From assembly GCF_029439465.1 (NCBI RefSeq), contig NZ_JAROAV010000010.1, positions 124,001-188,000 on the forward strand: DNA of 64,000 nt, read 5' to 3'. The notes below the pieces were generated by a model that had not been told where the DNA came from, did no database searches, and was given only the letters and a program-made list of their open reading frames with translations. Below are positions 48,136 through 56,818 of this stretch, piece after piece. This DNA comes from Luteipulveratus flavus (GTDB lineage Bacteria; Actinomycetota; Actinomycetes; Actinomycetales; Dermatophilaceae). Made by a program: the position numbers and the translations under genes. Numbering within the stretch: position 1 is the stretch's first letter; every line of letters begins with the position of its first letter.

Positions 48136-48558
48136 GTGCCCGACGAGGACATCCGCATCAGCCCGCTCGGCGACGCGGAGCGGCGGACTCTGCACGAGTG
48201 GCTCAACGACGCGCGGTCGTGGGACATCGACCCCGACGACCTCGGCTCCATCGACCGCGCGTACGACGGGTACGTCGCGCGGGTGCTCGCGACCGACCCG
48301 GACGACCGCGAGGACCCGACGGCGGTGTGCACGATGATCGGTCTGGCGATGGGGGAGCACATCGTGCGCAACAGCGTCCTGGAGTGGCGCGTGGTGACCG
48401 ACGCCGAGGGCACCGACCTGGCCTTGGCGACGCCCTCCGAGGACGCAGTGCTCTACCCGGCGGACCCGGTGATCGAGGCGTGGGCCGACCAGCGGACCAG
48501 CTGGATCTCGGCCTGGGCGAGCGACCTGATCCGCGGGGTGAGGGAGGCGCACGGATGA
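48136..48558 (+). CDS. DUF3806-like protein
   Basis: 140 residues from GTG 48136. The layout is alpha/beta and acidic, with AVCTMIGLAMGEHIVRNSVLEW in the middle and AWADQRTSWISAWASDLI near the end, resembling DUF3806. It has no signal peptide or membrane segment. It overlaps the next gene by four bases (ATGA), giving a small operon that ends in dgt. Function is unknown. Confidence 0.75.
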   Translation: MPDEDIRISPLGDAERRTLHEWLNDARSWDIDPDDLGSIDRAYDGYVARVLATDPDDREDPTAVCTMIGLAMGEHIVRNSVLEWRVVTDAEGTDLALATPSEDAVLYPADPVIEAWADQRTSWISAWASDLIRGVREAHG

Positions 48559-49040
48559 CGGCCACGCTGCTCCCGAGTGAGCGGCTGACCAGTGGGCAAC
48601 GGGTGCGTTCCGCGCTGAACTGGGCGAACGGGTCCACGCTCTTCGGCCTCGCGGTGGCCGCCCTCGGGCACAGCCGGGTCCGGCAGGGGCCGCGCGGTCT
48701 GTGGCTGGCCGACCGGTACGCGTACGGCTTCCCGATCGCCGGCGCCTTCACCGTCGGCAACGTGCTCATCACGCGCCACGACTGGACCGTCCGGGTCGAG
48801 CAGTACCCCGACCTCCTCGCGCACGAGGAACGCCACTCCTGGCAGTACGTCTGGTGCGGCGGCCTGCCGTTCATCCCGCTCTATCTCGCGGCGATGGGAT
48901 GGTCGGCGCTGCGGACCGGGGACCGCGCGGCGCGCAACCTCTTCGAGCGGCACGCCGGCCTGGCGTCCGGTGGGTACGTCGACGCTCCGGTCCGCACGTG
49001 GTCGGCGTCCGTCCGTGCGTTGCGTCCGAGCGTTCGATGA
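48555..49040 (+). CDS. small HExxH-motif protein, possible metalloprotease
   Basis: 161 residues. A zinc-protease motif HEERH (residues 90-94) is followed by SWQYVW, and a third Glu is at 131 in NLFERHAGL, spaced as in minimal DUF4157-like peptidase folds. One hydrophobic stretch (PFIPLYLAAMGW) lies between them. There is no signal peptide. It is translationally coupled on both sides (ATGA overlaps) with the DUF3806-like gene and dgt, which suggests linked expression. Catalysis is inferred from the motif alone. Confidence 0.6.
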   Translation: MTATLLPSERLTSGQRVRSALNWANGSTLFGLAVAALGHSRVRQGPRGLWLADRYAYGFPIAGAFTVGNVLITRHDWTVRVEQYPDLLAHEERHSWQYVWCGGLPFIPLYLAAMGWSALRTGDRAARNLFERHAGLASGGYVDAPVRTWSASVRALRPSVR

Positions 49041-50278
49041 CCGATCCGTACGACAGCCGCTCGCGCGAGCGGTGGGTCGGGGAGGACCCGGCGACCAAAC
49101 GAGCCGACCGGGACGACTTCGCTCGGGACCGGGCCCGGCTGCTGCACTCGGCCGCGCTGCGCCGGCTGTCCCAGAAGACGCAGATGCACCAGCCGACCGG
49201 CGACGACTTCGTCCGCAACCGGCTCACCCACTCCCTGGAGGTCGCCCAGATCGGGCGGGAGTTCGGGGCGGCGCTCGGGTGCAGTGCCGACGTCGTCGAC
49301 ACCGCCTGCCTCGCGCACGACCTCGGTCACCCGCCGTTCGGGCACAACGGCGAGACCGCGCTGAACGAGCTGGCGGCGGGCATCGGCGGGTTCGAGGGGA
49401 ACGCCCAGACCCTTCGGCTGCTCACCCGGCTGGAGGCCAAGCGCGCCCACCCGGACGGCCGGTCCGCCGGCCTGAACCTCACCCGGGCCAGCCTGGACGC
49501 GTCGATCAAGTACCCGTGGCGGCGGGGCGAGTCCCCCTGGCCCACAGTGAAGTTCGGCGTGTACGACGACGACGCTCCCGTGTTCGAGTGGGTCCGGGAG
49601 GGCGTGCCCGCCGACGCCCCGACGCGGCTCTGCGTCGAGGCGCAGGTGATGGACTGGTCGGACGACGTCGCGTACTCCGTGCACGACGTCGAGGACGCGG
49701 TCGCGGCCGGACTGGTCGACCTGCGTGCGCTGCGGTCCCGCGAGGTCACCGAGGAGGTCGCCTCCGTCACCCAGCGCCTGTACGCCCCCGACCTCGACGT
49801 CGCGATGCTCGCCGACGCCCTCACCCGCGTCCTGACGGCCGGCGGGATGCCGGCCGACCACGACGGCACCCGGACAAGCCTGGCCGCGCTGAAGGACACC
49901 ACCAGCCGGCTGATCGGGCACTTCGTCCACACGGTCGAGACCGCGACCCGGGACCGGCACGGTGACGGCCCGCTGACCCGGCACGGGGCGGAGGTCGTGG
50001 TGCCCGACGAGGTCCGCGGCGAGTGCGCGGTGCTGAAGGGAGTCGCGGCCCGCTTCGTGCTGATGACCGAGGACCGGCAGCAGCTGCACGCCGAGCAGCG
50101 CGAGATGGTCGGGTCGTTGTTCCGCGCCTACGGCGACCGTCCCGAGCGGCTCGACCCCTTGTACGCGGCCGACTTCGCCGCCGCCGAGGGCGACGCGGCG
50201 CGCCTGCGGGTGATCACCGACCAGATCGCCTCGCTGACCGACGGACGGGCGATCACGTTGGCGCGCACCTGGTCCTAG
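49037..50278 (+). CDS. dgt: deoxyguanosinetriphosphate triphosphohydrolase-like protein
   Basis: 413 residues with an HD domain: His65 in LTHSLEVAQ and HD94-95 in CLAHDLGHPPFGHNGE, followed by FEGNAQTLRLLTRLE and the VMDWSDDVAYSVHDVED block. It hydrolyses dNTPs to nucleosides, affecting nucleotide pools. The ATG at 49037 overlaps the HEERH gene by four bases. Just upstream of dnaG, which is conserved in actinobacteria. Confidence 0.93.
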   Translation: MTDPYDSRSRERWVGEDPATKRADRDDFARDRARLLHSAALRRLSQKTQMHQPTGDDFVRNRLTHSLEVAQIGREFGAALGCSADVVDTACLAHDLGHPPFGHNGETALNELAAGIGGFEGNAQTLRLLTRLEAKRAHPDGRSAGLNLTRASLDASIKYPWRRGESPWPTVKFGVYDDDAPVFEWVREGVPADAPTRLCVEAQVMDWSDDVAYSVHDVEDAVAAGLVDLRALRSREVTEEVASVTQRLYAPDLDVAMLADALTRVLTAGGMPADHDGTRTSLAALKDTTSRLIGHFVHTVETATRDRHGDGPLTRHGAEVVVPDEVRGECAVLKGVAARFVLMTEDRQQLHAEQREMVGSLFRAYGDRPERLDPLYAADFAAAEGDAARLRVITDQIASLTDGRAITLARTWS

Positions 50279-50288
50279 GCTCGAGCGC

Positions 50289-51308
50289 GTGGACGTCACC
50301 CGGTTGCAACGACCCGTGATCGCAGCCCCCATGGCGGGCGGGCCGTCGACGCCGGAGCTGGTGGCCGCGGTGAACGCCGCGGGCGGTATGGGCCAGCTGG
50401 CGGCGGGCTACGTGACCGTCGAGGCCGTCCGGCAGCAGATCGAGCGGACGAGATCGCTCACCGACCGGCCGATCGGCGTCAACGTCTTCGTGCCGGCGCA
50501 CCCCGACCCGCGGATCGACCGCGCTGCCGTGGAGGCCTACCGCCGGCGACTGACCCCGATCGCCCTGCGGCTGGGCGCCGACGTGCCGGAGCCGCGCTGG
50601 GACGACACCGACGGGTTCGAGGCCAAGATCGCGCTGCTGGAGGAGGCCGCCGTCGACACGGTGAGCTTCACCTTCGGCTGCCCGGGCGCGCAGGTCGTGC
50701 GTCGGCTGCGGGCGGTGGGCAGCCAGGTGGTGGTCACGGTGACCGACGCCGACGAGGCGCTCGCCGCCGTCCGGGAGGGCGCCGACGCCTTGTGCATCCA
50801 GGGCGCCCAGGCGGGTGGCCATCGCAGCACCCACCGGGTCGACGCCATCCCGAACGACCTGTCCCATCTCGACCTGCTGCGCGAGGTCCGCAGCGTCACC
50901 TCGGTCCCGCTCGTCGCCGCGGGCGGGATCGCGGACGCCCAGGACGTCCGGCGTGCGCTCGGGCTGGGCGCGGCGGCGGTCCAGGTCGGCACGGCGTTGC
51001 TGCTGACGCCGGAGGCCGGGACGAGCGCCACTCATCGCGCCGGTCTGACCGAGCCGTCGCTGAGCCGGTCGGTCGTGACGCGGGCCTTCTCGGGGCGGCC
51101 CGGGCGCGGGGTGCGCAACGCGTTCGTGGACGAGCTCGACGCGTACGCGCCCTCGGTGTTCCCGGTCGTGGACCAGCTCACCAAGCCGATGCGGGCGGCC
51201 GCGGCCGCCGTCGAGGACTTCCATCTCGTCAACCTGTGGGCGGGGACCAGGTGGCGGCAGGCGACAGCGGCCCCCGCGGCGGAGGTCCTCGAACGGCTGA
51301 CGCCCTGA
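50289..51308 (+). CDS. nitronate monooxygenase-like FMN enzyme
   Basis: 339 residues. An FMN TIM barrel with IAAPMAGGPSTPELVAAVNAAGGMGQLAAGY and the QGAQAGGHRS segment with its active His, then VPLVAAGGIADAQDVRRAL and AVQVGTALLL phosphate-binding loops. The family oxidises alkyl nitronates such as propionate-3-nitronate. The GTG at 50289 is 10 bases after the dgt stop, so it likely shares the transcript. Confidence 0.9.
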   Translation: MDVTRLQRPVIAAPMAGGPSTPELVAAVNAAGGMGQLAAGYVTVEAVRQQIERTRSLTDRPIGVNVFVPAHPDPRIDRAAVEAYRRRLTPIALRLGADVPEPRWDDTDGFEAKIALLEEAAVDTVSFTFGCPGAQVVRRLRAVGSQVVVTVTDADEALAAVREGADALCIQGAQAGGHRSTHRVDAIPNDLSHLDLLREVRSVTSVPLVAAGGIADAQDVRRALGLGAAAVQVGTALLLTPEAGTSATHRAGLTEPSLSRSVVTRAFSGRPGRGVRNAFVDELDAYAPSVFPVVDQLTKPMRAAAAAVEDFHLVNLWAGTRWRQATAAPAAEVLERLTP

Positions 51309-51339
51309 CCGTGTCCGGGTACGGCGCTACTGTCGCGGG

Positions 51340-51852
51340 ATGACGAGCCCGCGCGGGTCGCTCGACACCCGCTTCTCCGACCCGGTGGCGCACGCACTCG
51401 GCTGGCCCGAGGTCGTGTCGCTGCTCACCTCGGCCGAGCTGTACTGGCTCACCACCGTGCGCTCGGACGGGAGGCCGCACACCTGTCCGCTGGTCGGTGT
51501 CTGGGCGCAGGGCGCCTTCTCGTTCTGCACGGGTACGGGCGAGCAGAAGCACGCGAACCTGGAGCACCGCGCCGATGTCTCGGTGACCACGGGCGCCAAC
51601 ACCTGGACGGAGGGCACCGACGTCGTCGTCGAGGGCCGAGCCGAGCGCGTGAGAGGTCGCGAGCGGCTCGCCCTGCTGGCCGCGGCCTGGCGGGACAAGT
51701 ACGGCGACCAATGGGCCTGGCAGGCCGACGACGAGGGATTCCACGACGATGGCGAGCAGCCGGGCAGCCGCCCATGGGTGTACGTCGTCCCCCCGGCGAA
51801 GGTCATCGCCTTCGGCAAGAGGCCGCACAGCCAGACGACGTTCCGGTTCTGA
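51340..51852 (+). CDS. pyridoxamine 5'-phosphate oxidase-fold protein
   Basis: 170 residues with the split-barrel FMN/F420-binding pattern: WLTTVRSDGRPHTCPLVGVW, FCTGTGEQKHANLEH and DVVVEGRAERVRGRERL. It has the size and pattern of actinobacterial PNPOx-like proteins that act with flavin or F420, but the specific cofactor is not clear. It sits alone between the nitronate-monooxygenase-like gene and dnaG, each with its own start and no overlap. Confidence 0.82.
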   Translation: MTSPRGSLDTRFSDPVAHALGWPEVVSLLTSAELYWLTTVRSDGRPHTCPLVGVWAQGAFSFCTGTGEQKHANLEHRADVSVTTGANTWTEGTDVVVEGRAERVRGRERLALLAAAWRDKYGDQWAWQADDEGFHDDGEQPGSRPWVYVVPPAKVIAFGKRPHSQTTFRF

Positions 51853-51936
51853 GCATCCGCGCCGGCGGTCGTCCACAGCCGGCCGGAGGCCCTCGGCGCG
51901 CACGACCTAGACTCGGGCGACACCGAAGGGAGAGCC

Positions 51937-53841
51937 GTGGCCGGTCGCATCAAGCCCGACGACATCGCGCTGGTCAAGGAGCGTGCCTCCCTCGAGGACG
52001 TCGTCCGCGAGCACGTCACGCTGCGCGCGGCGGGTCCGGGGTCGCTCAAGGGGCTGTGCCCGTTCCACGACGAGAAGACGCCGTCGTTCAACATCAGGCC
52101 GGCCGTCGGGGCGTACCACTGCTTCGGCTGCGGCGAGAGCGGCGACCTCATCGAGTTCGTGATGAAGGTCGAGCACCTCTCCTTCGGTGAGGCCGTCGAG
52201 CGGCTCGCGGCCAAGGCCGGTGTCGAGCTGCACTACGAGGACGGCCCACGCCCGAAGGAGGAGTCGATCGGGCGGCGCTCGCGCCTGGTCGAGGCTCACC
52301 GGGTGGCCGCGGAGTTCTTCGCCACCGCCCTGGTCGACTCCGGTGAGGCCGCCGTCGCTCGCCGCTTCCTGCACGACCGCGGCTTCGACCGTGCGGCGGC
52401 CGAGACGTTCGGGGTGGGCTACGCACCCAAGGGGTTCGACCATCTGGCGAATCACCTTCGTGGCAAAGGGTTCTCGGCCGACGAGATTGTCCTCGGCGGT
52501 CTGGCCGGACGCGGCCAACGCGGGCTGCTCGACCGTTTCCGCGGCCGGCTCGTCTGGCCGATCCGCGACATCACCGGCGACACCATCGGCTTCGGCGCGC
52601 GCCGGCTGTACGACGACGACCGCATCGAGGCGAAGTACCTCAACACCTCCGAGACGCCGATCTACAAGAAGACCCACGTGCTGTACGGCCTCGACCTGGC
52701 CAAGCGGTCCATCGCCAAGGAGCGTCGGGCCGTCGTCGTCGAGGGCTACACCGACGTGATGGCCTGTCACCTCGCCGGGGTGGAGCAGGCAGTCGCGACC
52801 TGTGGCACCGCGTTCGGCGTCGACCACATCAAGACGCTGCGGCGCATCCTGCGCGACGAGGCGGACCAGGACTCCGCGCGCGTGGTGTTCACCTTCGACG
52901 GCGACGCCGCCGGTCAGGCCGCCGCGATGAAGGCGTTCAAGGAGGATCAGCGCTGGGCCTCGCAGTCGTTCGTCGCGGTCGCCCCGGGTGGTCAGGACCC
53001 GTGCGACCTGCGCAAGTCCTCCGGGGACGCTGCGGTGCAGCACCTGGTCGACGACGCGGTGCCGATGTTCGAGTTCGCGGTCCGGACGACGATCGCGCGG
53101 TTCGACCTCGACCACGCCGAGTCCCGGGTGCGCGCGATGCGCGCGGTGGCGCCGATCATCGCCGAGATCCGGGACAAGGCGCTGCGCCCGATGTACACCC
53201 GGGACGTCGCCGGCTGGCTGGGCGTCGACGTCGAGCAGCTCTCGACCGAGGTCGCCCGGGCGGCCCGCGCGCCGCGTACCGAGCCCACCGCTTCGCGCCG
53301 TCCCGCGACGGACGGCGAGGCCGTCGACGCGGGCCCGATCCAGCCGATCCTGGAACGGCCTGACCTGCGCGATCCCGTCGTCGCGCTGGAGCGCCAGCTG
53401 CTGCAGGCGATCCTGCAGTTCCCGTCCGCGTTCACCGCCGACCAGCTGGCCGCGCTGTCCCCGCAGGGGTTCTCCGCGCCCGCGCACGGCGCGGTCTACG
53501 ACGGGATCGCCCAGGCCGCGCCCCCGGGGGACCGCACCACTGCGGGCTGGGCCCAGGCCGTCACCGAGGCCGCGGCGTCCGTCGTGACGCCGCTGGTGCG
53601 CGAGCTCGCCGTCGCCCCGCTGCCGACCCGCCTCGACCCCAGCACCGGCCGACCTGACGGCCGCTACCTGGCGTCGTTGGTCGTCCGGGTCGAGGAGGTC
53701 GGGCTGAACCGGCAGATCTCGGACGCGATGAGCATGCTGCGCCGCCTCGACGGCAACGAGCCCGAGCGGGCGCGCCAGGTGTCGCACACCCTGAACGAGA
53801 TGCAGGTCCGGCTGGCCCGCCTCCGGGCGAGCATGACCTGA
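51937..53841 (+). CDS. dnaG: DNA primase
   Basis: 634 residues. The N-terminal zinc site CPFHDEKTPSFNI ... CFGCGESGD, the RNA-polymerase domain with VVEGYTDVMA and FDGDAAGQ (Toprim acidic residues) and the C-terminal DnaB-binding domain are all present. It synthesises lagging-strand primers. The GTG at 51937 has a GAAGGGAGA ribosome site, and a TAGACT -10-like element lies 23 bases before the start. The gene is monocistronic or followed by the small gene at 53912. Confidence 0.97.
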   Translation: MAGRIKPDDIALVKERASLEDVVREHVTLRAAGPGSLKGLCPFHDEKTPSFNIRPAVGAYHCFGCGESGDLIEFVMKVEHLSFGEAVERLAAKAGVELHYEDGPRPKEESIGRRSRLVEAHRVAAEFFATALVDSGEAAVARRFLHDRGFDRAAAETFGVGYAPKGFDHLANHLRGKGFSADEIVLGGLAGRGQRGLLDRFRGRLVWPIRDITGDTIGFGARRLYDDDRIEAKYLNTSETPIYKKTHVLYGLDLAKRSIAKERRAVVVEGYTDVMACHLAGVEQAVATCGTAFGVDHIKTLRRILRDEADQDSARVVFTFDGDAAGQAAAMKAFKEDQRWASQSFVAVAPGGQDPCDLRKSSGDAAVQHLVDDAVPMFEFAVRTTIARFDLDHAESRVRAMRAVAPIIAEIRDKALRPMYTRDVAGWLGVDVEQLSTEVARAARAPRTEPTASRRPATDGEAVDAGPIQPILERPDLRDPVVALERQLLQAILQFPSAFTADQLAALSPQGFSAPAHGAVYDGIAQAAPPGDRTTAGWAQAVTEAAASVVTPLVRELAVAPLPTRLDPSTGRPDGRYLASLVVRVEEVGLNRQISDAMSMLRRLDGNEPERARQVSHTLNEMQVRLARLRASMT

Positions 53842-53911
53842 CCCGCGGGTACCGTTGCCGCATGCCGGCTGATCGTCCGACCCCGTCCCGCCCGACCTCA
53901 CGGAGTGGCCG

Positions 53912-54436
53912 GTGAGGCTTCCCCAGCTCCGACGCTCGAACGCTCTGCCCGAGGACGTGCGCGAGGCGCTCGAGCTCGATCGTGGCGAGCGGGTCGTCGC
54001 CTCCGCCACGGACGACAACACCGACGCGACGGTCGTCGCCACCACGACGCACCTGGTCGTCGTCGGGCCCGCCGGGCAGGTGACGACCCGGCGCCCGTGG
54101 CACCTGGTGGACGCCGGACAGTGGAACGCCGACACCTGGACGCTCTCGGTGACCTGGGTGGACAAGGCACGTCCGGGTCAGTGGACCTTCCGCGACCAGG
54201 ACACCCGGCTCCTGCAGGCCTTCCGTGAGCGCGTCGAGGCGACCGTCGTCGTCACCGAGCCGCTCGGACTGACCGGCGCGGGTCGTGCCGGCCGCGTCGT
54301 CCTGCGCAAGGACCTGAGCACCCAGCAGCTGCTCGTCCAGCCCGTTCTCGGGCGCGGTACGCGCGCCGACGACCCCGTCGTACGGGCGGCCGTGGAGCGC
54401 GCGACGGCGCGGCTGGAGGAGCAGGTCGGCCTCTGA
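53912..54436 (+). CDS. conserved hypothetical protein (PH-like?)
   Basis: 174 residues. It begins LPQLRRSNALPEDVREALELDRGERVVASA and then strand-rich blocks (VVATTTHLVVVGPAGQVTTRRPWHLVDAGQWN), a pattern seen in actinobacterial PH-like 'YdbT/bPH' type proteins following dnaG. No signal peptide or membrane helix. A 17-codon frame starting at ATG 53862 overlaps its GTG start by four bases and could be a small leader. Function is unknown. Confidence 0.65.
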   Translation: MRLPQLRRSNALPEDVREALELDRGERVVASATDDNTDATVVATTTHLVVVGPAGQVTTRRPWHLVDAGQWNADTWTLSVTWVDKARPGQWTFRDQDTRLLQAFRERVEATVVVTEPLGLTGAGRAGRVVLRKDLSTQQLLVQPVLGRGTRADDPVVRAAVERATARLEEQVGL

Positions 54437-54473
54437 TCCGGGCCGTCGCCGGGGGCTTCCGACTCGGTTTCAT

Positions 54474-54487
54474 GGGTGGCCCCACCC
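54474..54487 (+). terminator. short hairpin with T-rich tail
   Basis: GGGTGG-CC-CCACCC forms a six-base stem, followed by TTTGCTATTGTTG. It lies 38 bases after the hypothetical gene and 40 before tRNA-Asn. A weak intrinsic terminator fits, but the tail is imperfect and the region may instead hold the tRNA promoter. Confidence 0.35.
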
Positions 54488-54526
54488 TTTGCTATTGTTG
54501 CCGTCGCGCCTCAGCGAGACGCACCT

Positions 54527-54602
54527 TCCCCTGTAGCTCAACTGGCAGAGCATTCGGCTGTTAACCGGAGGGTTGTTGGTTCGAGTCCAACCGGGGGAGC
54601 CA
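54527..54602 (+). tRNA. tRNA-Asn (GTT)
   Basis: The cloverleaf folds fully: acceptor TCCCCTG/CGGGGGA with one G-U pair, D-arm from GCTC, anticodon loop CTGTTAA (anticodon GTT), and a T-arm with GGTTCGAGTCC. The discriminator is G and CCA is encoded at 54600-54602. A strong terminator follows within five bases. Confidence 0.96.
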
Positions 54603-54606
54603 GAGA

Positions 54607-54649
54607 AGAAGCCCCCTGACCAGGCAGACTGCCTGGTCAGGGGGCTTCT
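54607..54649. terminator. strong bidirectional rho-independent terminator
   Basis: A 20-base perfect stem (54607-54626 with 54630-54649) closes a three-base loop. On the plus strand it ends the tRNA-Asn transcript and is followed by a short T-run; on the minus strand it lies immediately after the fic stop codon. One hairpin serves both genes. Confidence 0.93.
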
Positions 54650-54650
54650 T

Positions 54651-55835
54651 TCATGGTGTCGACGGATTCGCACCAGAACCGCTCAGCTGGAGGATGTCCA
54701 GCACCGCGTCGGCCTGGTACAGATGGGCCCGTTTCAGCTTGCCGCCGGAGGGTGTGAGCACCCCCGCCTCGACGAGCGCGTTCACGCAGGTGTGGGCCGC
54801 CATCTTGGTCACACCCAGCTCGCGCTGCAGGTACGAGGTGGTGACGACCGGCTGCTGGATCAGGATGTCGACCGCTCGGTGAACCGAGGAGTCTGCGCGA
54901 AAGCGGGACACCGCCCCGGTCCAGTCGTCCCACACCCGGTCGACCCGTTCCGCGACGTCGTGCGTGATGGCGACCGAGACGTTCACGAAGTCGAGCATCG
55001 TCTCGGTGTAGCGCGAGACCGCAGCGCGGCGGTCCTCGATGCGGTCACCGTCGTGCCGGTACGTCGTGAGCGCATCGACGTAGGCGGACGTGTCCTTCGC
55101 GAGCGCCAGCGACAACGGGAGGACCCCGCCGGTGACGACGCCTGCTCGGTGCAGGACGCCGTGGAACAGCGCTCGCCCGACGCGGCCGTTCCCGTCGGTG
55201 TAGGGATGGATGGTCTCGAACTGAGCGTGCGCCAGCACCGCTGTCAGCAGGGGGTTGTCGCCCCCGCGATTCACATATGCCAAGAAGTCGTCCATGCAGC
55301 TCGGCACGGTCTGGAACGGTGGCGGGACGTACTGCGCGCTGAGTGCCGAGCGGCCGCCGATGAACACCTGTTCGTGGCGGTAGCCGCCGGCGGAGAGGCT
55401 CGGCAGCAGAGTGGCGTGGATCTGGTGGATGTCCTCGTGCTGCCAGATGCCGTCCAACCTAGCGATGGCAGCGCTCATCGCATCGATGTTGCGAGCGACG
55501 CTGCGCCCCTGCGGGGTCGCTCTGTCGTGATCCAGGCGGGCCAGCATGATGTTGCGCGGCGTCTCACGCTCACCCTCCACCCAGGACGAAGCGATGCTCT
55601 CCGAGCGGATCAGGGCGGCATACAGCAGCGGCAGCGGTCGCGCCCGGAGACGCTCACCCAGCACGGCCACTGCGCTCGAGGAGTCGTAGGCGTACTCGAG
55701 TGCGTCGGTGCTCAGCAGCTGCAGGCCGGAGACCAGCGGGTCAGGGTGGTAGCGCAGGTAGCTTCCACCGCGGCGCTCCCGGCTGCTCACGCCCGTGAAG
55801 TCCGGGTCGATCCTGACGCGTTCCCAGTGAGCCAT
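54651..55835 (-). CDS. Fic-family protein with N-terminal inhibitory helix and C-terminal winged helix
   Basis: 394 residues. The Fic core has HPYTDGNGRVGR (residues 210-221), matching HPFxxGNGRxxR with the catalytic His210. An inhibitory (S/T)xxxE(G/N) motif, SSWVEG, lies N-terminal at 83-88, so this is a self-inhibited class II Fic. A winged helix (about 320-375, with TTSYLQRELGVTKMAAHTCVNALVEAGVL) follows. Fic enzymes usually transfer AMP to target proteins. The gene lies between tRNA-Asn and the glutamate importer, and is AT-richer than its surroundings at its promoter, hinting at acquisition. Confidence 0.93.
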   Translation of the reverse strand: MAHWERVRIDPDFTGVSSRERRGGSYLRYHPDPLVSGLQLLSTDALEYAYDSSSAVAVLGERLRARPLPLLYAALIRSESIASSWVEGERETPRNIMLARLDHDRATPQGRSVARNIDAMSAAIARLDGIWQHEDIHQIHATLLPSLSAGGYRHEQVFIGGRSALSAQYVPPPFQTVPSCMDDFLAYVNRGGDNPLLTAVLAHAQFETIHPYTDGNGRVGRALFHGVLHRAGVVTGGVLPLSLALAKDTSAYVDALTTYRHDGDRIEDRRAAVSRYTETMLDFVNVSVAITHDVAERVDRVWDDWTGAVSRFRADSSVHRAVDILIQQPVVTTSYLQRELGVTKMAAHTCVNALVEAGVLTPSGGKLKRAHLYQADAVLDILQLSGSGANPSTP

Positions 55836-55861
55836 CGATGAAGCTCTTCTCGTCAGAATAA

Positions 55862-55879
55862 AGGCTAATGATCTAGCCT
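55862..55879. promoter_or_regulatory. palindrome in the fic promoter, possible self-operator
   Basis: AGGCTA, six spacer bases, then TAGCCT: exact arms located 27-44 bases before the fic ATG, immediately upstream of a possible -10 (TATTCT, 55860-55855 on the minus strand). The fic product has its own winged helix, so autoregulation is plausible but not shown. Confidence 0.4.
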
Positions 55880-55915
55880 ATACCCAGCACGGCGGCGAGG
55901 AGCTTCATCTCTCGG

Positions 55916-56818
55916 TCAGGCCGCCTGAGTGTTCTTCGACAGGTCCGGTCCGGTCGCACTGCCACCGAGGCCACCGCCGGCCATCGCATCCGGCCCCGCG
56001 ACCGTACGGCCGCGTCGGGCCAGCCGCCGCTCGATCCAGACGGCCAGCTTGGTCAGCGCGTAGTTGATGACGATGTAGATCACCGCGATGACGAGGATGA
56101 CCGGGACCAGGTTGCTGTAGTTGCTGGAGGCGTTGTTGCCGGCGTACAGCAGCTCGTTGAAGAGCACGTTGTAGCCGAGCGCGGTGTCCTTCAGCACGAC
56201 CACCAGCTGGCTCACCAGGCTCGGCAGCATCGCGGTGATCGCCTGCGGCAGCAGGATCGTCCGCAGCGCCTGGCTCTCGCTCAGGCCGACGGACAGACCC
56301 GCCTCGCGCTGCCCGCTGGGCAGCTGGTCGACGCCGGACCGGATGACCTCGCAGATCACGGAGGCGTTGTAGAGCGTCAGGCCGGTCACGACGGCCGCGA
56401 GCGGTCGCTGGGCGTCCGGGAAGACGTTGTACTGCACGTACATGCCGAACGAGAAGATCATCATCAGCAGCACCGGGACGGCGCGGAAGAACTCCACGAT
56501 GACGCTCGCGACCCAGCGCAGCGGTCGGACGCTCGACATCCGGGCCAGCGCGAGCAGGCCGCCGAGGACGCCCGCGAACACGATGCTGATCGCCGCCGCC
56601 TTCAGGGTGCCCTGCAGGCCAGGGAGCAGGTAGGAGTTCCAGATCTCGCTCTGGGTGAAGGGCTTCCACTTGGCCGAGGCGAACTGGCCCTGCTGCTGGA
56701 ACTTCCAGCCGATGAGGGCGACGATCGCGGCGATCAGCAGCAGCCCGAGACCACCGAGCAGCCGGTGGCGGACCTTCGCCTTCGGACCGGGTGCGTCGAA
56801 CAGGACGCCCGCACTCAT
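55916..56818 (-). CDS. gluD: glutamate ABC transporter permease GluD-like
   Basis: 300 residues from the ATG at 56818. Five to six helices with the EAA-type loop GQREAGLSVGLSESQALRTILLPQAI and N-terminal segment PLGG-like FFRAVPVLLMMIFSF match amino acid permeases of the His/Glu family. It overlaps the preceding permease by four bases. The frame is open another 450 bases upstream into gluC but that is not coding. The C-terminal tail is Gly-rich. Confidence 0.9.
   Translation of the reverse strand: MSAGVLFDAPGPKAKVRHRLLGGLGLLLIAAIVALIGWKFQQQGQFASAKWKPFTQSEIWNSYLLPGLQGTLKAAAISIVFAGVLGGLLALARMSSVRPLRWVASVIVEFFRAVPVLLMMIFSFGMYVQYNVFPDAQRPLAAVVTGLTLYNASVICEVIRSGVDQLPSGQREAGLSVGLSESQALRTILLPQAITAMLPSLVSQLVVVLKDTALGYNVLFNELLYAGNNASSNYSNLVPVILVIAVIYIVINYALTKLAVWIERRLARRGRTVAGPDAMAGGGLGGSATGPDLSKNTQAA

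Noticed and set aside
54607-54649. Possible attachment site next to tRNA-Asn
   Set aside because: The sequence is a perfect terminator stem, not a copy of the tRNA 3' end, and there is no integrase. I saw no direct repeat of the tRNA end on the far side of fic.
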